A DNA stretch of 64,000 nucleotides. It comes from Streptomyces sp. NRRL F-5123. GTDB lineage: Bacteria > Actinomycetota > Actinomycetes > Streptomycetales > Streptomycetaceae. Location: NCBI RefSeq assembly GCF_000721495.1, contig NZ_JOHY01000008.1:1-64000 (forward strand), in the 5' to 3' direction. Positions 8,348-18,039 of the stretch are shown here, piece by piece. The notes below the pieces were generated by a model. It saw only the letters and a list, made by a program, of their open reading frames with translations, ran no database searches and was not told the DNA's origin. The stretch's first letter is position 1; each line of letters opens with the position of its first letter. The translations under genes were made by a program, and so were the position numbers.

Positions 8348-10123
8348 TCAGGCGGTGGTCGGCTCGTCGGACGCCTTCCTGGCGTCCTTCTCGGCCTTGC
8401 GGGCGCGTCGGGCGGCGAGGTCGTCGGCACGCTGGTGCTCGTATCCGATGACGAACCGTGCCTGCTGCCGGGGAGTGAGATGGACGGGCAGGTGGTCGAT
8501 GCCCTGGAAGATCTCCGTCAGCCGGTTCTCCAGGGCGATGCCGGCGCCCTTGTTGTCACGGCGCAGCCGCTTCAGGTGGGCCATGGCGTCGAAGCGCAGG
8601 TGGGTGAGCGTGGTGCCCGGGGCGGTGGCGGCCGTACGGAAGTGCTTGTCCCGCAGCGTGGTGTTGAGCTTCGGCAGCGCCGCACGCTGGATGGCCTCCA
8701 GGACGGCGAAAGCCCGCCCGCAGAGATACGGGACGTCGTGCTGGTCCGGGTCGAGGGTCGGCATGAGGTGGTCCTCGGGGTAGGCGGAGCGGTTGAGGAT
8801 CAGGCGCAGCAGCGCGATGCGCGGGGCGTCGACGCGGGCGTCGGCGTGGATGCGCAGCAGCAGGCGGGGCAGTACCCAGGCCGGCAGCGGAGCGCGGTGC
8901 AGGGCGCTGTGCACGAGGGCGGTCTGCATGCCGTGCGGGGCGGTGTCCTTCACGTAGCGGTCGCCGCTCGCCCGTCCCATGCACAGCGTCAGCTGCCACA
9001 GGGGTACGTACTGCGTCTCGCCGGTCCAGCCGTTGTGCACGCCGTGGTCCTCGTACCAGGCGCCCAGGTTGGCCTGGAGCTGCTCCACGGGGAGGTCCAG
9101 CCACTCGCGGACGACGACGCGCGCGTTGTTGAGGCCGAGGGTGAGGCTGTGGAAGTCGTCGGGGGAGACCAGCTGCCCGGCCACGGGATCGGGGGCCTTG
9201 TGGAGCACGGAGATGGCGTGGCTGATGGCCGCCGGATCGGGCTCGCCGCCGAAGAGCAGGGCCTCCAGGGTGTCCTCGGAGTTCTCGCGCGTCCACCAGA
9301 CCATGACCCCCTCGCCGGGCATGCGGTGGTGGTGGCCGGGCCGGGACAGGAGATGGTTGAGGCCGGCCATGGCCCTGGCGCCGCATCGGTCGCAAATCGG
9401 CGTGTTGGCGAGCTGCATGACACCGTTGCGGCCCTGGGCCGACGTGTTGATCGAGACCAGTTGCCCCTCGTTCGTCCCTCCGGCGCTCGGGATCGCGCCC
9501 TTCTTGACCGGCTCGGGAATCGTCGCGAGCAGGGCGCCGTACTCGCCGCACACCAGGCAGAGACCGACCTCGCCGCCCTTGCGTTCGCGGGCTACGAGAG
9601 CCCACAGCTCCTTCACCGAGGGCTCCTCGTGGAGGAACTGCGTCCCGACCATCAACGCCACCGTGTCCTTGGCGTCGATGTCCGGAAGGTCTTTCTTCAT
9701 CCTCACGAGAGCGTCAGAGGTGAAGAATGTCCGTACGGCGTCCGCGCGCGCATCTCCGGCCTGACCGTCGGCCCACCGCAGGACCAACTCCCGATAGGCG
9801 GCGTTCCGCCGTTCAGCTTCGGCGATCTCCTTCTCCGAGGGACCGGCAGCCTTGTCGGCGGTCTTGGGTAGACCGAGGACGAACTCCGCGGAGTCCACCA
9901 GCAGGTAGGGCGGCACCTTCGTGCCGGACCGCTGCACGTAGGGAACCGGCTGGATCAGCGCCTGGTCCCGTGCTTTCGCCGGTACGCGTCTGTCCCGCAG
10001 TTCCGCGCCGGCTCCGTCCTCGGCGATGTCCAGGATCCAGTGGATCTGCTTCTCCCGGTAGAACTCGGCCGGCAGCGTCTCGGCGACGTGATCCGCGTAC
10101 GCGGTGAGCTTCTGCAGCAGCAC
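8348..10123 (-). CDS. cas8c: Cascade large subunit Cas8c (Csd1, type I-C)
   Basis: A 591-residue Csd1-like large subunit that recognises the PAM and holds target DNA. The start at GTG 10123 gives the family-typical opening VLLQKLTAYADHVAE and has GGACGG upstream; GTG 10150 is an alternative that overlaps cas5. Csd1 blocks visible: PPYLLVDSAEFVLGL (about 71-85), LCLVCGEYGALLATIPEPVK (188-207), GQLVSINTSAQGRNG (about 220-234), CDRCGARAMAGLNHLL and VMVWWTRE. Four cysteines at about 189, 192, 244 and 247 form a CxxC...CxxC pattern suggestive of a zinc ribbon; I do not recall that as standard for Csd1. The C-terminal 30 residues are highly basic. It starts five bases after the cas5 stop. Confidence 0.92.
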   Translation of the reverse strand: MLLQKLTAYADHVAETLPAEFYREKQIHWILDIAEDGAGAELRDRRVPAKARDQALIQPVPYVQRSGTKVPPYLLVDSAEFVLGLPKTADKAAGPSEKEIAEAERRNAAYRELVLRWADGQAGDARADAVRTFFTSDALVRMKKDLPDIDAKDTVALMVGTQFLHEEPSVKELWALVARERKGGEVGLCLVCGEYGALLATIPEPVKKGAIPSAGGTNEGQLVSINTSAQGRNGVMQLANTPICDRCGARAMAGLNHLLSRPGHHHRMPGEGVMVWWTRENSEDTLEALLFGGEPDPAAISHAISVLHKAPDPVAGQLVSPDDFHSLTLGLNNARVVVREWLDLPVEQLQANLGAWYEDHGVHNGWTGETQYVPLWQLTLCMGRASGDRYVKDTAPHGMQTALVHSALHRAPLPAWVLPRLLLRIHADARVDAPRIALLRLILNRSAYPEDHLMPTLDPDQHDVPYLCGRAFAVLEAIQRAALPKLNTTLRDKHFRTAATAPGTTLTHLRFDAMAHLKRLRRDNKGAGIALENRLTEIFQGIDHLPVHLTPRQQARFVIGYEHQRADDLAARRARKAEKDARKASDEPTTA

Positions 10124-10127
10124 GCCG

Positions 10128-10871
10128 TCACCGTCCGGCCCGGGCGGCACGCTGTGAGCCGGTCGGCATGGCGACCGCCTCGTCCGGCAGCGGTGCGAGC
10201 GGCACCTCCATGACCCCTTCGCTGACCGAGGCGCGGAACCAGCGGTAGCGCTCGCCCTGCGGGGTGTAGGCGATGGAGTGCAGCATGAGGCCCAGCTCTT
10301 GTGTGCAATCCCGCTGGACTTCGTAGGCCGGGTCGGCGGGACCGAACTGGGCCGTGAATTCCCGGCAGCCGAAGAACGGCTGCGAGAAGCACGCACCGCG
10401 CTCCACCCTCCTGCGGAGTTGCTGGCGGTACTTCTCCTCAGGGCTCTCCTCCTGCGAGACGGTCACCACCTGGGCGTGGATGCGGTACCGGACGTCGCGC
10501 AGGGCCACGGTGTTGCGCTGGTCCCGGTCCTCGGAGGCGTCGTAGCGGGCCGTGCGGTCCGCGCGGAGCTGCGCCACCCGCTGGTCGGAGACGACCGACT
10601 GCACCTCGTTGCGGCGGACCTGCATCCACCGGATGGGGGCGAGGACTTCGATCCTGGTGATGGCGTAGTTGAATTGCGGCTTCCAGAAGATCGATTCCAG
10701 CAGGCCGGTCGCGGCCGAGGGGGTCATCACTGGGTAGCTGACCCTTTCGACCTTCAGCTCCGGCCTTGTGAAGCAGGCCAGGTCACCCCAGGTCTCGACC
10801 ACCAGGTCCGGGAAGGCCCAACCGCCGTTGCCACGCCGTTCGCGGCGGGCACTCGGCAAGGACGTACTCAC
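10128..10871 (-). CDS. cas5: crRNA-processing endonuclease Cas5 (Cas5c/Cas5d, type I-C)
   Basis: A 247-residue Cas5 of the I-C kind, which replaces the missing Cas6 by cutting the repeat RNA at the base of its hairpin and staying on the 5' tag. Signature: DLVVETWGDLACFTRPEL then KVERVSYPVMTPSAATGLLE and SIFWKPQF, followed by the R-rich IRWMQVRRNEVQS block and a C-terminal GACFSQPFFGCREF. I chose GTG 10871 because AAGGAGGAAT lies just upstream; the longer frame to 10973 has no ribosome-binding site. A 140-bp gap separates it from cas3, so a second promoter there is possible. Confidence 0.95.
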   Translation of the reverse strand: MSTSLPSARRERRGNGGWAFPDLVVETWGDLACFTRPELKVERVSYPVMTPSAATGLLESIFWKPQFNYAITRIEVLAPIRWMQVRRNEVQSVVSDQRVAQLRADRTARYDASEDRDQRNTVALRDVRYRIHAQVVTVSQEESPEEKYRQQLRRRVERGACFSQPFFGCREFTAQFGPADPAYEVQRDCTQELGLMLHSIAYTPQGERYRWFRASVSEGVMEVPLAPLPDEAVAMPTGSQRAARAGR

Positions 10872-11011
10872 ACCATTCCTCCTTGGATTCACACGCCCAC
10901 GACCAGTGCGCGGTGCCCCACCCAGCCCTCGCGGGCGACACGTGGTGAGCAAATAGTGCCTCAGGGTAAGCACAACTGGTCGTAAATCATGAGAAGTTGG
11001 GAAAACATCAG

Positions 11012-13261
11012 TCAGATCTGGTAAGCGCTACGGTCTTCCGGATGCTCGGGCTCCAGACCCCGTTCCGAGTCGTAGCGGCCCAGCCACAGCACCAGGTCGC
11101 CGACCACCGGCTCGGCGAGACCCACCTTCAACGCGTCGTCGACCTCGTTCCGCGGCAGGGAGGCGATGTGGGGCTGGAGTCTGCGAAAGACGCCCGACAG
11201 ATCCTTGAGGCGTCCGTAGGGGTCGCGCAGCGCGGCGACGTCCGCCTCGATCTCCTCCGCGGCGCCGTTCTCCCGTATGACCAGGACCGGTCTCGCGTGC
11301 TGGTTGTCGATCATCTGGAAGAGCTTGTCCACTTCGGGGAAGTCGAGTCCGCGGCGGGCGCTCTCGACGTCCTCACCCATCGGCCGGCCGCCGCTCCCGA
11401 GGTAGGCGTAGCGCTTGCCGTAGTAGCTGCGCAGGGAGTCCAGATCGTCCGGCGTGGCGAGGTCGGGCCCGAAGTACAGCTCGGTCGCCTGGAGCGCCGA
11501 CTTGTAGACGCCGTCGTTCGGCTGGCTGCCGTCGCTCGGCCGGAAGACGACCACCGTGCCCAGACCGGGCAGCAAGCTCTCGCGGTTGCACCGGCCTGCG
11601 GCCTGCTGAAGGGATTCGGCCGGAGCCCACGCCCGGTAGACCCGCGGAAAGTCGACATCGACCCCCGCTTCGATCAGCGACGTGGACACGACCCGCACCG
11701 GAGCGCCGTCCCGGAGATCGGCGCGGATCTCCTCGATGACCTCCCGGCGGTGCCCGCCGGTCATCCGCGTCGACAGGTGCACCACTTTGCCGCTGATGCG
11801 CTCCTTGAGCAGGCGGTGCAAGTGAGCCGCGTCCTTCGTGGTGTTCACGATAGAGAGCACCTGCGGCCCGCCGTCTGCAGCGATCTCCTCGGCGACGCTG
11901 TCCCAGGTGACGTCCTCACCCAGCCGCCACTCGTACTCGACGCGTCGCAGTTGCTCGAACAATGCCGCGGTGTCGCAGACGACCATGTGCTTCGGTACGC
12001 CCTGCATCTCCGGCAGCGACCAGAATTCCGGCTGGGTCGCCGAGGCCAGGACCACGGTCACGCCGAAGTGCTCCACAAGATCCCGCAGACCGCTGAGGAT
12101 CGGGATCAGCAGCCGGTCGGGGAGCGCCTGGACCTCGTCGAGGACGATCACAGAGCCGGCGACGCGGTGGAGCTTCCGCATCGCGGACGGCTTACGCGCG
12201 AACAACGACTCGAAGAGCTGCACGGTGGTCGTCACCACGAAGGGGGCGTCCCAGTTCTCCGCGGTCAGCCGGGCCCACTCGCTGACGTCGTCGTCCTCGT
12301 CGATCTCCACCGAACTGTGGTGTTCCAGGACCACCGGTGTTTCGTTCCCCGTACGGGGCGGATCGAGAAGATCCCGGTACACCTTGGCGTTCTGCTCGGT
12401 GATGCTCGTGTACGGCACAGCGACGATGACGCGCTGCATCCCGTGCGCCGCCGCGTGGTGCAGGGCGAACCCACCGGCTGCCAGCGTCTTCGCCCCACCG
12501 GTGGGAACGTGCAGAACGAACATGCCCGGCTCGCCGTCGGCTGCGGCAACCGCCTCCTGGTAGACGCGCTCACGCAGATGCGCCACCGGCGTCGTCGCCC
12601 GGCCCCGGAGGAACGCCGATCGGCGCTCCTCGAACCGCTTCACCAGGCCGCCCATGTCCACCGGCGCAGCCAGGCGCACCGGGGCTCCCGTGAAGTGCGC
12701 CTCGGTGTCGAGGTAATCCGCATCGACGAGGCAGCTGAAGAGCATGCGCACCAGCAGATCCACGCCGAGCCTCATCCGGTCGGCGCCCAGCCCGGAGAGC
12801 CACTGCGGCAACGGGACCCGCCGGTCCCGCACGATCTCGGGCACCACCTGAGCCACCGATTGCAAGGCCTCGCGAGCCTGAACCCCTTCCGGGCCGGCCG
12901 CCTTGACCTTGGCCAGGACGGCAGCGAGCGCCTGCAGATCGGGGAGCCCCCCGTGGTGCCCCTCCACGGCGGCCGCGAACGGCCGGCCCACGAACCGATC
13001 CACCAGCTCGGCCCCCGCCCCTTTGTGGGGGACGCCGACCGGCTTGCCGTACGGCTCCGCGTGATGGACGAGGCGGTCCTGCCACGCCGTGCAGCCCTTA
13101 CCGACGTCGTGCACCAGCGCGAGGTACTCCGCAACCTCACCGGCGCCGAACACCTCGCCGAAGCCGCGGGCCAGCGCGGCCGTTCCCCGCAGGTGATCTT
13201 CCAGCGTGTGCCTGAGCTGTGACTGCGAACTGCGGCTATGTGCGTATAACTGAGGCTGCAT
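11012..13261 (-). CDS. cas3: CRISPR nuclease-helicase Cas3 (type I-C)
   Basis: A 749-residue fused HD nuclease and SF2 helicase, recruited by Cascade to unwind and degrade target DNA. N-terminal HD domain: H18 and H23 (RHTLEDHLRG), the H51-D52 pair in LALVHDVGKG, and HH at 102-103. Helicase motif I, HVPTGGAKTL (251-260), motif II DEVQ (375-378), motif III SATQPEF, and motif VI region QQAAGRCNRE are all present. Start ATG 13261 (MQPQLYAHSR) has GGAG upstream; the longer frame to 13312 does not fit the family start. First gene of the operon, transcribed toward the array. Confidence 0.96.
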   Translation of the reverse strand: MQPQLYAHSRSSQSQLRHTLEDHLRGTAALARGFGEVFGAGEVAEYLALVHDVGKGCTAWQDRLVHHAEPYGKPVGVPHKGAGAELVDRFVGRPFAAAVEGHHGGLPDLQALAAVLAKVKAAGPEGVQAREALQSVAQVVPEIVRDRRVPLPQWLSGLGADRMRLGVDLLVRMLFSCLVDADYLDTEAHFTGAPVRLAAPVDMGGLVKRFEERRSAFLRGRATTPVAHLRERVYQEAVAAADGEPGMFVLHVPTGGAKTLAAGGFALHHAAAHGMQRVIVAVPYTSITEQNAKVYRDLLDPPRTGNETPVVLEHHSSVEIDEDDDVSEWARLTAENWDAPFVVTTTVQLFESLFARKPSAMRKLHRVAGSVIVLDEVQALPDRLLIPILSGLRDLVEHFGVTVVLASATQPEFWSLPEMQGVPKHMVVCDTAALFEQLRRVEYEWRLGEDVTWDSVAEEIAADGGPQVLSIVNTTKDAAHLHRLLKERISGKVVHLSTRMTGGHRREVIEEIRADLRDGAPVRVVSTSLIEAGVDVDFPRVYRAWAPAESLQQAAGRCNRESLLPGLGTVVVFRPSDGSQPNDGVYKSALQATELYFGPDLATPDDLDSLRSYYGKRYAYLGSGGRPMGEDVESARRGLDFPEVDKLFQMIDNQHARPVLVIRENGAAEEIEADVAALRDPYGRLKDLSGVFRRLQPHIASLPRNEVDDALKVGLAEPVVGDLVLWLGRYDSERGLEPEHPEDRSAYQI

Positions 13262-13390
13262 GGTGCCAACTCCGCGAACGACAACAAACCCCTGGGGCCA
13301 GGGACGCCGCACACCCTACGACCCACCACTGACAAAGGCCGCCTGGCAGCCATTCTTGAGGCGCTTCTGCCAGGTGTCGTCGGTGCGGTG

Positions 13391-14968
13391 TCAGATGGCG
13401 TTCTGGACGGTGCCGGTGAGGTGGTAGGCGGTGGAGGTGTCGACGCCGAGGGCGGCCAGCAGGGCGAGGGCGGCGGTGAGGGGCGGTTTTCCGGCGAGGC
13501 GGGCGCCGGCGAGGTGGGCGGGGAGGCGGCCGGTGGTGGTCAGGGCGTCCCACTGGGGTTCGGAGAGGGCGAGGTAGCGCAGGCCGGGGAGGTCGGCCAG
13601 GAGCGCCAGGTCGGGGGTGGAGCAGCGGGACAGGTCGAGGGCGCGCAGTGCGGGGAGGGTGCGCAGCGGGGCGAGGTCGACCGGGGTCTCCGAGGCGACC
13701 GCGAGGGAGGCGAGGTGGGGGTGGCCGGTGAGGGGGGCGAGGTCGGTAGCGGGGGTGAGGCCGACGGTCAGGTCCTCGACAGGGAGGGCGGCCAAGGGGG
13801 TGAGGTCGGCGGTGGCGCAGCGGTTGAGGTGGAGGCGGCGCAGGCGCGGGGTCGTGGTGAGCGGGGTGAGGTCGACGGGGGAGGGGGCGTCGTTGAGGTG
13901 GATGGCCTGGACGGCCGGTGTGAGGTGTTCGTCCAGGGTCGAGACGATCACCGTGTTCGCCTCGTCTCCGGACTGCTGCGGGGCGTGCGGGTCGGGCAGG
14001 CCCAGTATCTGGCCGAGCCAGGCCGTGACGGAGGAGGCGATGTAGCGCGGGCCCTCGTCGAAGTCCCGGCCGACCTCGATGACCTGGCCGGGGTGGCCGT
14101 TCGCGGCGGGGGCGAGGTCGACGGCGAGGAAGTTCCCGTCGAACCAGGTGGCGAACGGCAGCCAGCCCGGATGCCCCGTGCATCGGCGGACCGTGTTCGG
14201 CGGCTCGGCGTCGAGGACCACGTGGTTCCAGCCGAGGTCCCAGCCGAACCAGGTCGGGACGCCGATGTAGCCGTCGCGTTCTGCCAGAGCGGCGTCGAGC
14301 GGCATCCAGCAATACCCGTCCAGTGCCTCGTTGTCGCCGTCTCCGTCCGCCTCCAGATAGAGGGCCCGCAGGTCCGCGGGCAACGGCCTGCCGAGGCGCT
14401 GCTCGGCGGCGGCGAGCTGGGCCTCGGTGACGGGGGCGGGCATCTTCGCTTCCGCGCCGGACTCCTCGGCGTGCCGGAGCAGGAGGGCCCGCAGACGCTC
14501 GACAGCTTCCGCCGGGTCCCCGGCCTGAGGAAGTGCGGACCGCTCCGCGCTGTCGGCGGCAGCTGGTTCCGGCGGTTCGAAGGACGAGTCGACGGTCAGC
14601 GTCCACCCGTCCTCGGGGCCGCCCCCGGGCGCCAGCGTGTGTCGGAACACCACGAGCTCGAAGGCACCGGACGGGCGGCACCTCAGTTCCAGGGCGACGT
14701 GCTCCCAGCCGTGCGTTTCCTGGAAGGAGGACCCCAGCACGGCGAGGTTCTCGTGCGGGGACGGCATCCCGTAGAAGGCGCCCGTCCGACCGGGCACCAC
14801 GTACCCGCCGCCGAACACGCCTGTGCCCGCCCGGCCCGCGTGCCCCCTCGACACGCACTCCGTCCAGCCTTCCGGCCCCGCGGCAACGATCGCCGCTGCC
14901 ATCCGCCGCGCCACCTGCTCCACCGTCATGTCCTCGCCCGTCCCTCGCTCGTACGCTACGGCGATCAT
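13391..14968 (-). CDS. SUKH/SMI1-KNR4 domain protein with C-terminal leucine-rich repeats
   Basis: A 525-residue protein with three parts. Residues 1-130 form a unique N-terminus. A SUKH domain follows (about 190-350), opening with VTEAQLAAAEQRLGRPLP and ADLRALYLEADGDG, then the aromatic core (YCWMPLD, FGWDLGWNHVVLD, FATWFDGNFLAVDLAP) and GQVIEVGRDF. About five leucine-rich repeats of the DLTPL...LRRLHLNRC type end it. SUKH proteins are known mostly as immunity proteins against nuclease and other secreted toxins. It is the gene immediately upstream of cas3 on the same strand, 130 bases away. Whether it is linked to CRISPR or to toxin defence is unknown. Confidence 0.75.
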   Translation of the reverse strand: MIAVAYERGTGEDMTVEQVARRMAAAIVAAGPEGWTECVSRGHAGRAGTGVFGGGYVVPGRTGAFYGMPSPHENLAVLGSSFQETHGWEHVALELRCRPSGAFELVVFRHTLAPGGGPEDGWTLTVDSSFEPPEPAAADSAERSALPQAGDPAEAVERLRALLLRHAEESGAEAKMPAPVTEAQLAAAEQRLGRPLPADLRALYLEADGDGDNEALDGYCWMPLDAALAERDGYIGVPTWFGWDLGWNHVVLDAEPPNTVRRCTGHPGWLPFATWFDGNFLAVDLAPAANGHPGQVIEVGRDFDEGPRYIASSVTAWLGQILGLPDPHAPQQSGDEANTVIVSTLDEHLTPAVQAIHLNDAPSPVDLTPLTTTPRLRRLHLNRCATADLTPLAALPVEDLTVGLTPATDLAPLTGHPHLASLAVASETPVDLAPLRTLPALRALDLSRCSTPDLALLADLPGLRYLALSEPQWDALTTTGRLPAHLAGARLAGKPPLTAALALLAALGVDTSTAYHLTGTVQNAI

Positions 14969-15241
14969 GGCAGCAGGCTCCGACAGGGCGATCGGCAGCG
15001 TTGAACTCTCTCGATCGCTGCGCGAGCAGCCGCACGACTTGTCGGATTGGCTGATTTCAGCATGGCCGCTTTGGGGTCGGGATCGACCGCGCGAATGCCG
15101 GACGGTTCAAGGAGGTGCACCCGCTACTCCACCAGGGTGGCAGTGTGGCAGCGCATATGCCAAGACCTTTGTCATGCCGATAACGTCGGAATCAACTGAA
15201 TCCCGTGTGGGGTTCGTTGGGGCGAACACGCAAGGTATGGC

Positions 15242-15808
15242 ATGAACGGCAGGGGGAGTCGGAAGGGTTTCGGACTCATGTGTGACAAGTGCGTACGTGA
15301 ATCTTATGAGCGGCGTATCGACAGATTGCGACTGCCTCACCGGTTCACGACTCGCGAGCTCAGCGACGCCATCGCGCGGCGACGAGGGAAGGCCATCCTG
15401 GTGAAGCCGTTGGATGCCGCTGGACGTCTCGACGCGCCCTGCGGAATCCGAGTCGAGACCCCCGATTGCGACTTTGTCTTCTATGAGAAGAATGTTTCCG
15501 TGCATCACCAGCGTCACATCCTCACGCACGAATTGATACACGTATACATGGATCACCCGGGGAGTTTGGCCGTGGACGCCCCGGCGGCCCGCGTCGTCGG
15601 TCTGGACCCGACGCTGGTCCTGCGCATGTCCGGTCGTACGAGCTACTCCTCGGAGGACGAGAGGGAGGCCGAGGTGCTTGCCAGTCTCGTTCGACACAGA
15701 ATGTATCGGGACCGGGAAGCTCCTCCTCAGTGCCCGGCGAAGGGCGCCGACAGCTGGGAGGCCCTGTTTTCTCAACCCCTCGCGAGGAGTCGTCGGCGTT
15801 GCTGGTAA
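15242..15808 (+). CDS. ImmA/IrrE-like metallopeptidase domain protein
   Basis: A 188-residue protein with a zinc-peptidase motif, ILTHELIHVYMDH (HExxH form HELIH), and a downstream SSEDEREAEVLASLV helix whose acidic residues could supply the third ligand, as in ImmA/IrrE. A basic N-terminal region holds a Cys pair, MCDKCVRES. ATG 15242 has AAGG six bases upstream; an internal ATG at 15278 (MCDKCV) with GGAAGGG upstream is an alternative start. Such genes in streptomycetes often precede a multi-pass membrane gene and a P450, as here. Relatives cleave repressors, but no partner HTH regulator is seen. Confidence 0.72.
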   Translation: MNGRGSRKGFGLMCDKCVRESYERRIDRLRLPHRFTTRELSDAIARRRGKAILVKPLDAAGRLDAPCGIRVETPDCDFVFYEKNVSVHHQRHILTHELIHVYMDHPGSLAVDAPAARVVGLDPTLVLRMSGRTSYSSEDEREAEVLASLVRHRMYRDREAPPQCPAKGADSWEALFSQPLARSRRRCW

Positions 15809-16773
15809 ATGCCCTTTTCTTCGGTGTTTCCTTTTCGCTGGTGGTCGTCGCCGCGTACTGGCTGGCAGGCCGTCGCGCGGGCCATTCCGCCGGTAGCCTG
15901 GCCACCGGTTCGCTGCTGGCCTTCTGCTCGCTCGCCTTCCTTTCCTACCCCCCTGGTCGTTCGGCTGACTGACAGCGTCGTTCCGCATCTGTCCCGGTTG
16001 GTCAGCAACTCCGCCTCAGTCGGGGCTTCTGTTTCGGTGGTTGGTGCGTCGTTTCAACTGAATCTGGCTCCCGAGGAGGCGCGTCCTCGGATCCGTCGGC
16101 GAGTGGTCCTTGCCGCCGCTCTCGTCGCTGCCATGTCATTCCTTTTCTTCCGCGAGGAGGCGAATGCCCGTCGGCGACTGAAGGGCCGGGTTGTTCGTCT
16201 CTGGTGGCTGCGCCGTGCGTGTTCAGCGTGACCGCGCCCGCATGCGCTGTGCTTCTCATCGGAGTCGGGGTCACTCTCCCGGCCGTCGTCTACCCGATCC
16301 AGCAGTCCCAACGGCGACGCTGGGAGGTTCGTTCGCTTGTCTCCCTGGAGCCCCTGTGGAGGGACTTGGCGGACGCCCTGCCGCACATCGTCCTTCGGGC
16401 GGCCGAGGATGATGACGACATGAACCTCGATCCGGGCTTCCGTCTCCACCGACGTGTCATCGAGATCAGCGACGGTCTCCTCGAGCTGCGTCCCTATCGT
16501 TCAAAGACGGTGTTGGAGACCGCTCGGCGGCGCATCGATGCACACACCACGCTGGGTGCCGGCCTTGTCGAAGCGGCGCTCACGCGAGCAGCGTTGGCTG
16601 CCCTCCGCTCGGGGCGGAAGCCCTGCGACGCCGTCGTTGCGGAATTGACCCCGCGCGGTGGAGACCTTCGAGCTGAGGCAGACTGGTTGGTGACGGTCGC
16701 CCATGCCTATGCCGGCGGCGCCGCGCTGGACGCCGCTCCGGCAGACGAACGCCCCGACGTTGTTGGAGTGTGA
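15799..16773 (+). pseudogene. Decayed MAB_1171c-like multi-pass membrane protein
   Basis: Three pieces in changing frames resemble one actinobacterial membrane family. From TTG 15799, LLVNALFFGVSFSLVVV gives two spans. From about 15960 in another frame come HLSRLVSNSASVGASVSVVG and FQLNLAPEEARPRIRRRVVL, then a further span. From about 16204 in a third frame come ACAVLLIGVGVTLPAVVY and the soluble tail WEVRSLVSLEPLWRDLADAL, HRRVIEISDGLLELRPY. The full family has about seven spans; here the middle is lost and at least two frameshifts exist. The TTG overlaps the metallopeptidase stop. The call from memory of the family is moderate; the frame breaks are seen directly. Confidence 0.6.
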
Positions 16774-16777
16774 CGTT

Positions 16778-17953
16778 GTGACCTCATCTACTTCGGGGAA
16801 GCCGGTGCACGCCGTGGTCGGCCTCGCTGAGGAGGCCGTGCCGCCCTGCCCCGTGCGGCGGGTGACCTCGGGGGCCGGACGCGTCAGTTACCTGGTCTCC
16901 GGATATGCCGAGGCCCGGCAGGCGCTGGCCGATCCGCGCCTGTCGAAGGACACCGCTGCCTTCTTCGCGGACAAGGGATCGAAGCGTCGCCTGCACCCGG
17001 CCATCGCGCAGAGCATGCTGGCGACGGATCCACCGCAGCACGCCCGCCTGCGTGGGCTCGTCACCAAGGAGTTCACCGCAGGGGCGGTTGCCCGACTGGA
17101 CGGTTTCATCGCCCGCACCGTGGAGGCGCTGCTGGACCAGTGGCCTGCCGCAGGACGGGTCGACGCCGTAGCGGGGCTGGCCGTACCGTTGCCGGTCGCC
17201 GTCATCTGTGAGCTGCTCGGTGTTCCGGAGCCCGAACGGGCGGACGTACGGGGCTGGTCCGCCGACCTCTTCGCCGATGGACGTCCGGACCGTATTGACG
17301 CTGCCTCGCACGACTTGGCCGGGTACATGACGGACCTGATCGCGTGGAAGCGCCGGCGGCCGGGCGAGGCGCTCCTGGACCGGCTCATCGCGGCCCGCGA
17401 CGGCGAGGACCGGCTCACCGAGGATGAGCTCGTGTCCCTCGCCTGCCTGCTGCTCGTCGCCGGCCATGAGACGACCGCCAACTTCCTCGGTACGGCTCTT
17501 TTGACCCTCTTGCAGCATCCGGAAGAGCGCGCGCGGTTGCGTGCCAGTACTGGCGAACTGCCCAGCGTCCTGGACGAGCTGCTCCGCCACGACTCCCCGG
17601 TGAGCACGGCCACCTTTCGGTACGCCGAGCAGCCCCTGACACTCGGCGGCACGGACATCCCCGCGGGCGCGCCCGTGCAGGTGGCGATCGGCGCCGCCAA
17701 CCGTGACCCGGCCCGCTATCCGGAGCCGGCGAGCTTTCAGCTGGACCGCGACGCCGCCGGCCATCTGGCCTTCGGCCACGGCATCCACCGCTGCCTCGGC
17801 GCTCCGCTTGCCAAGGCTGAGGCCGGCATCGCCCTCGGCGCGGTCCTGACCCGCTTTCCCGGCCTCCGCCTCGCGGTTCCCCCGGAGGAGCTGACATGGC
17901 GCCGCACGCGCCTGGTCCGAGGCCTCGAATCGCTTCCTCTCTTGACCGGGTGA
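16778..17953 (+). CDS. Cytochrome P450
   Basis: A 391-residue soluble class I P450 from GTG 16778 ([10 protein letters not shown]). The I-helix oxygen-binding motif AGHETT lies at 228-233, the K-helix ExxR is E267-R270, and the heme loop [10 protein letters not shown] lies at 332-341 with axial C339. [19 protein letters not shown] is the typical bacterial CYP region. It needs ferredoxin and a reductase, neither of which is nearby. The start is four bases after the decayed membrane gene's stop, as though in one operon with the metallopeptidase. A frame extended to 16703 is read-through. Substrate cannot be told. Confidence 0.92.
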   Translation: MTSSTSGKPVHAVVGLAEEAVPPCPVRRVTSGAGRVSYLVSGYAEARQALADPRLSKDTAAFFADKGSKRRLHPAIAQSMLATDPPQHARLRGLVTKEFTAGAVARLDGFIARTVEALLDQWPAAGRVDAVAGLAVPLPVAVICELLGVPEPERADVRGWSADLFADGRPDRIDAASHDLAGYMTDLIAWKRRRPGEALLDRLIAARDGEDRLTEDELVSLACLLLVAGHETTANFLGTALLTLLQHPEERARLRASTGELPSVLDELLRHDSPVSTATFRYAEQPLTLGGTDIPAGAPVQVAIGAANRDPARYPEPASFQLDRDAAGHLAFGHGIHRCLGAPLAKAEAGIALGAVLTRFPGLRLAVPPEELTWRRTRLVRGLESLPLLTG

Positions 17954-18039
17954 GCCAGCACCGTTGGCAGAGCCGTGTGCATACGGTTTGACCTGCCCTA
18001 CCTCCTGTGTTCCAGTTCTGGTGACTGGCTGACAGCCCT

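Noticed and set aside
10997..13222. 741-residue frame antisense to cas3
   Set aside because: The cas3 frame carries HD and all helicase motifs; the antisense product has none and no start site.
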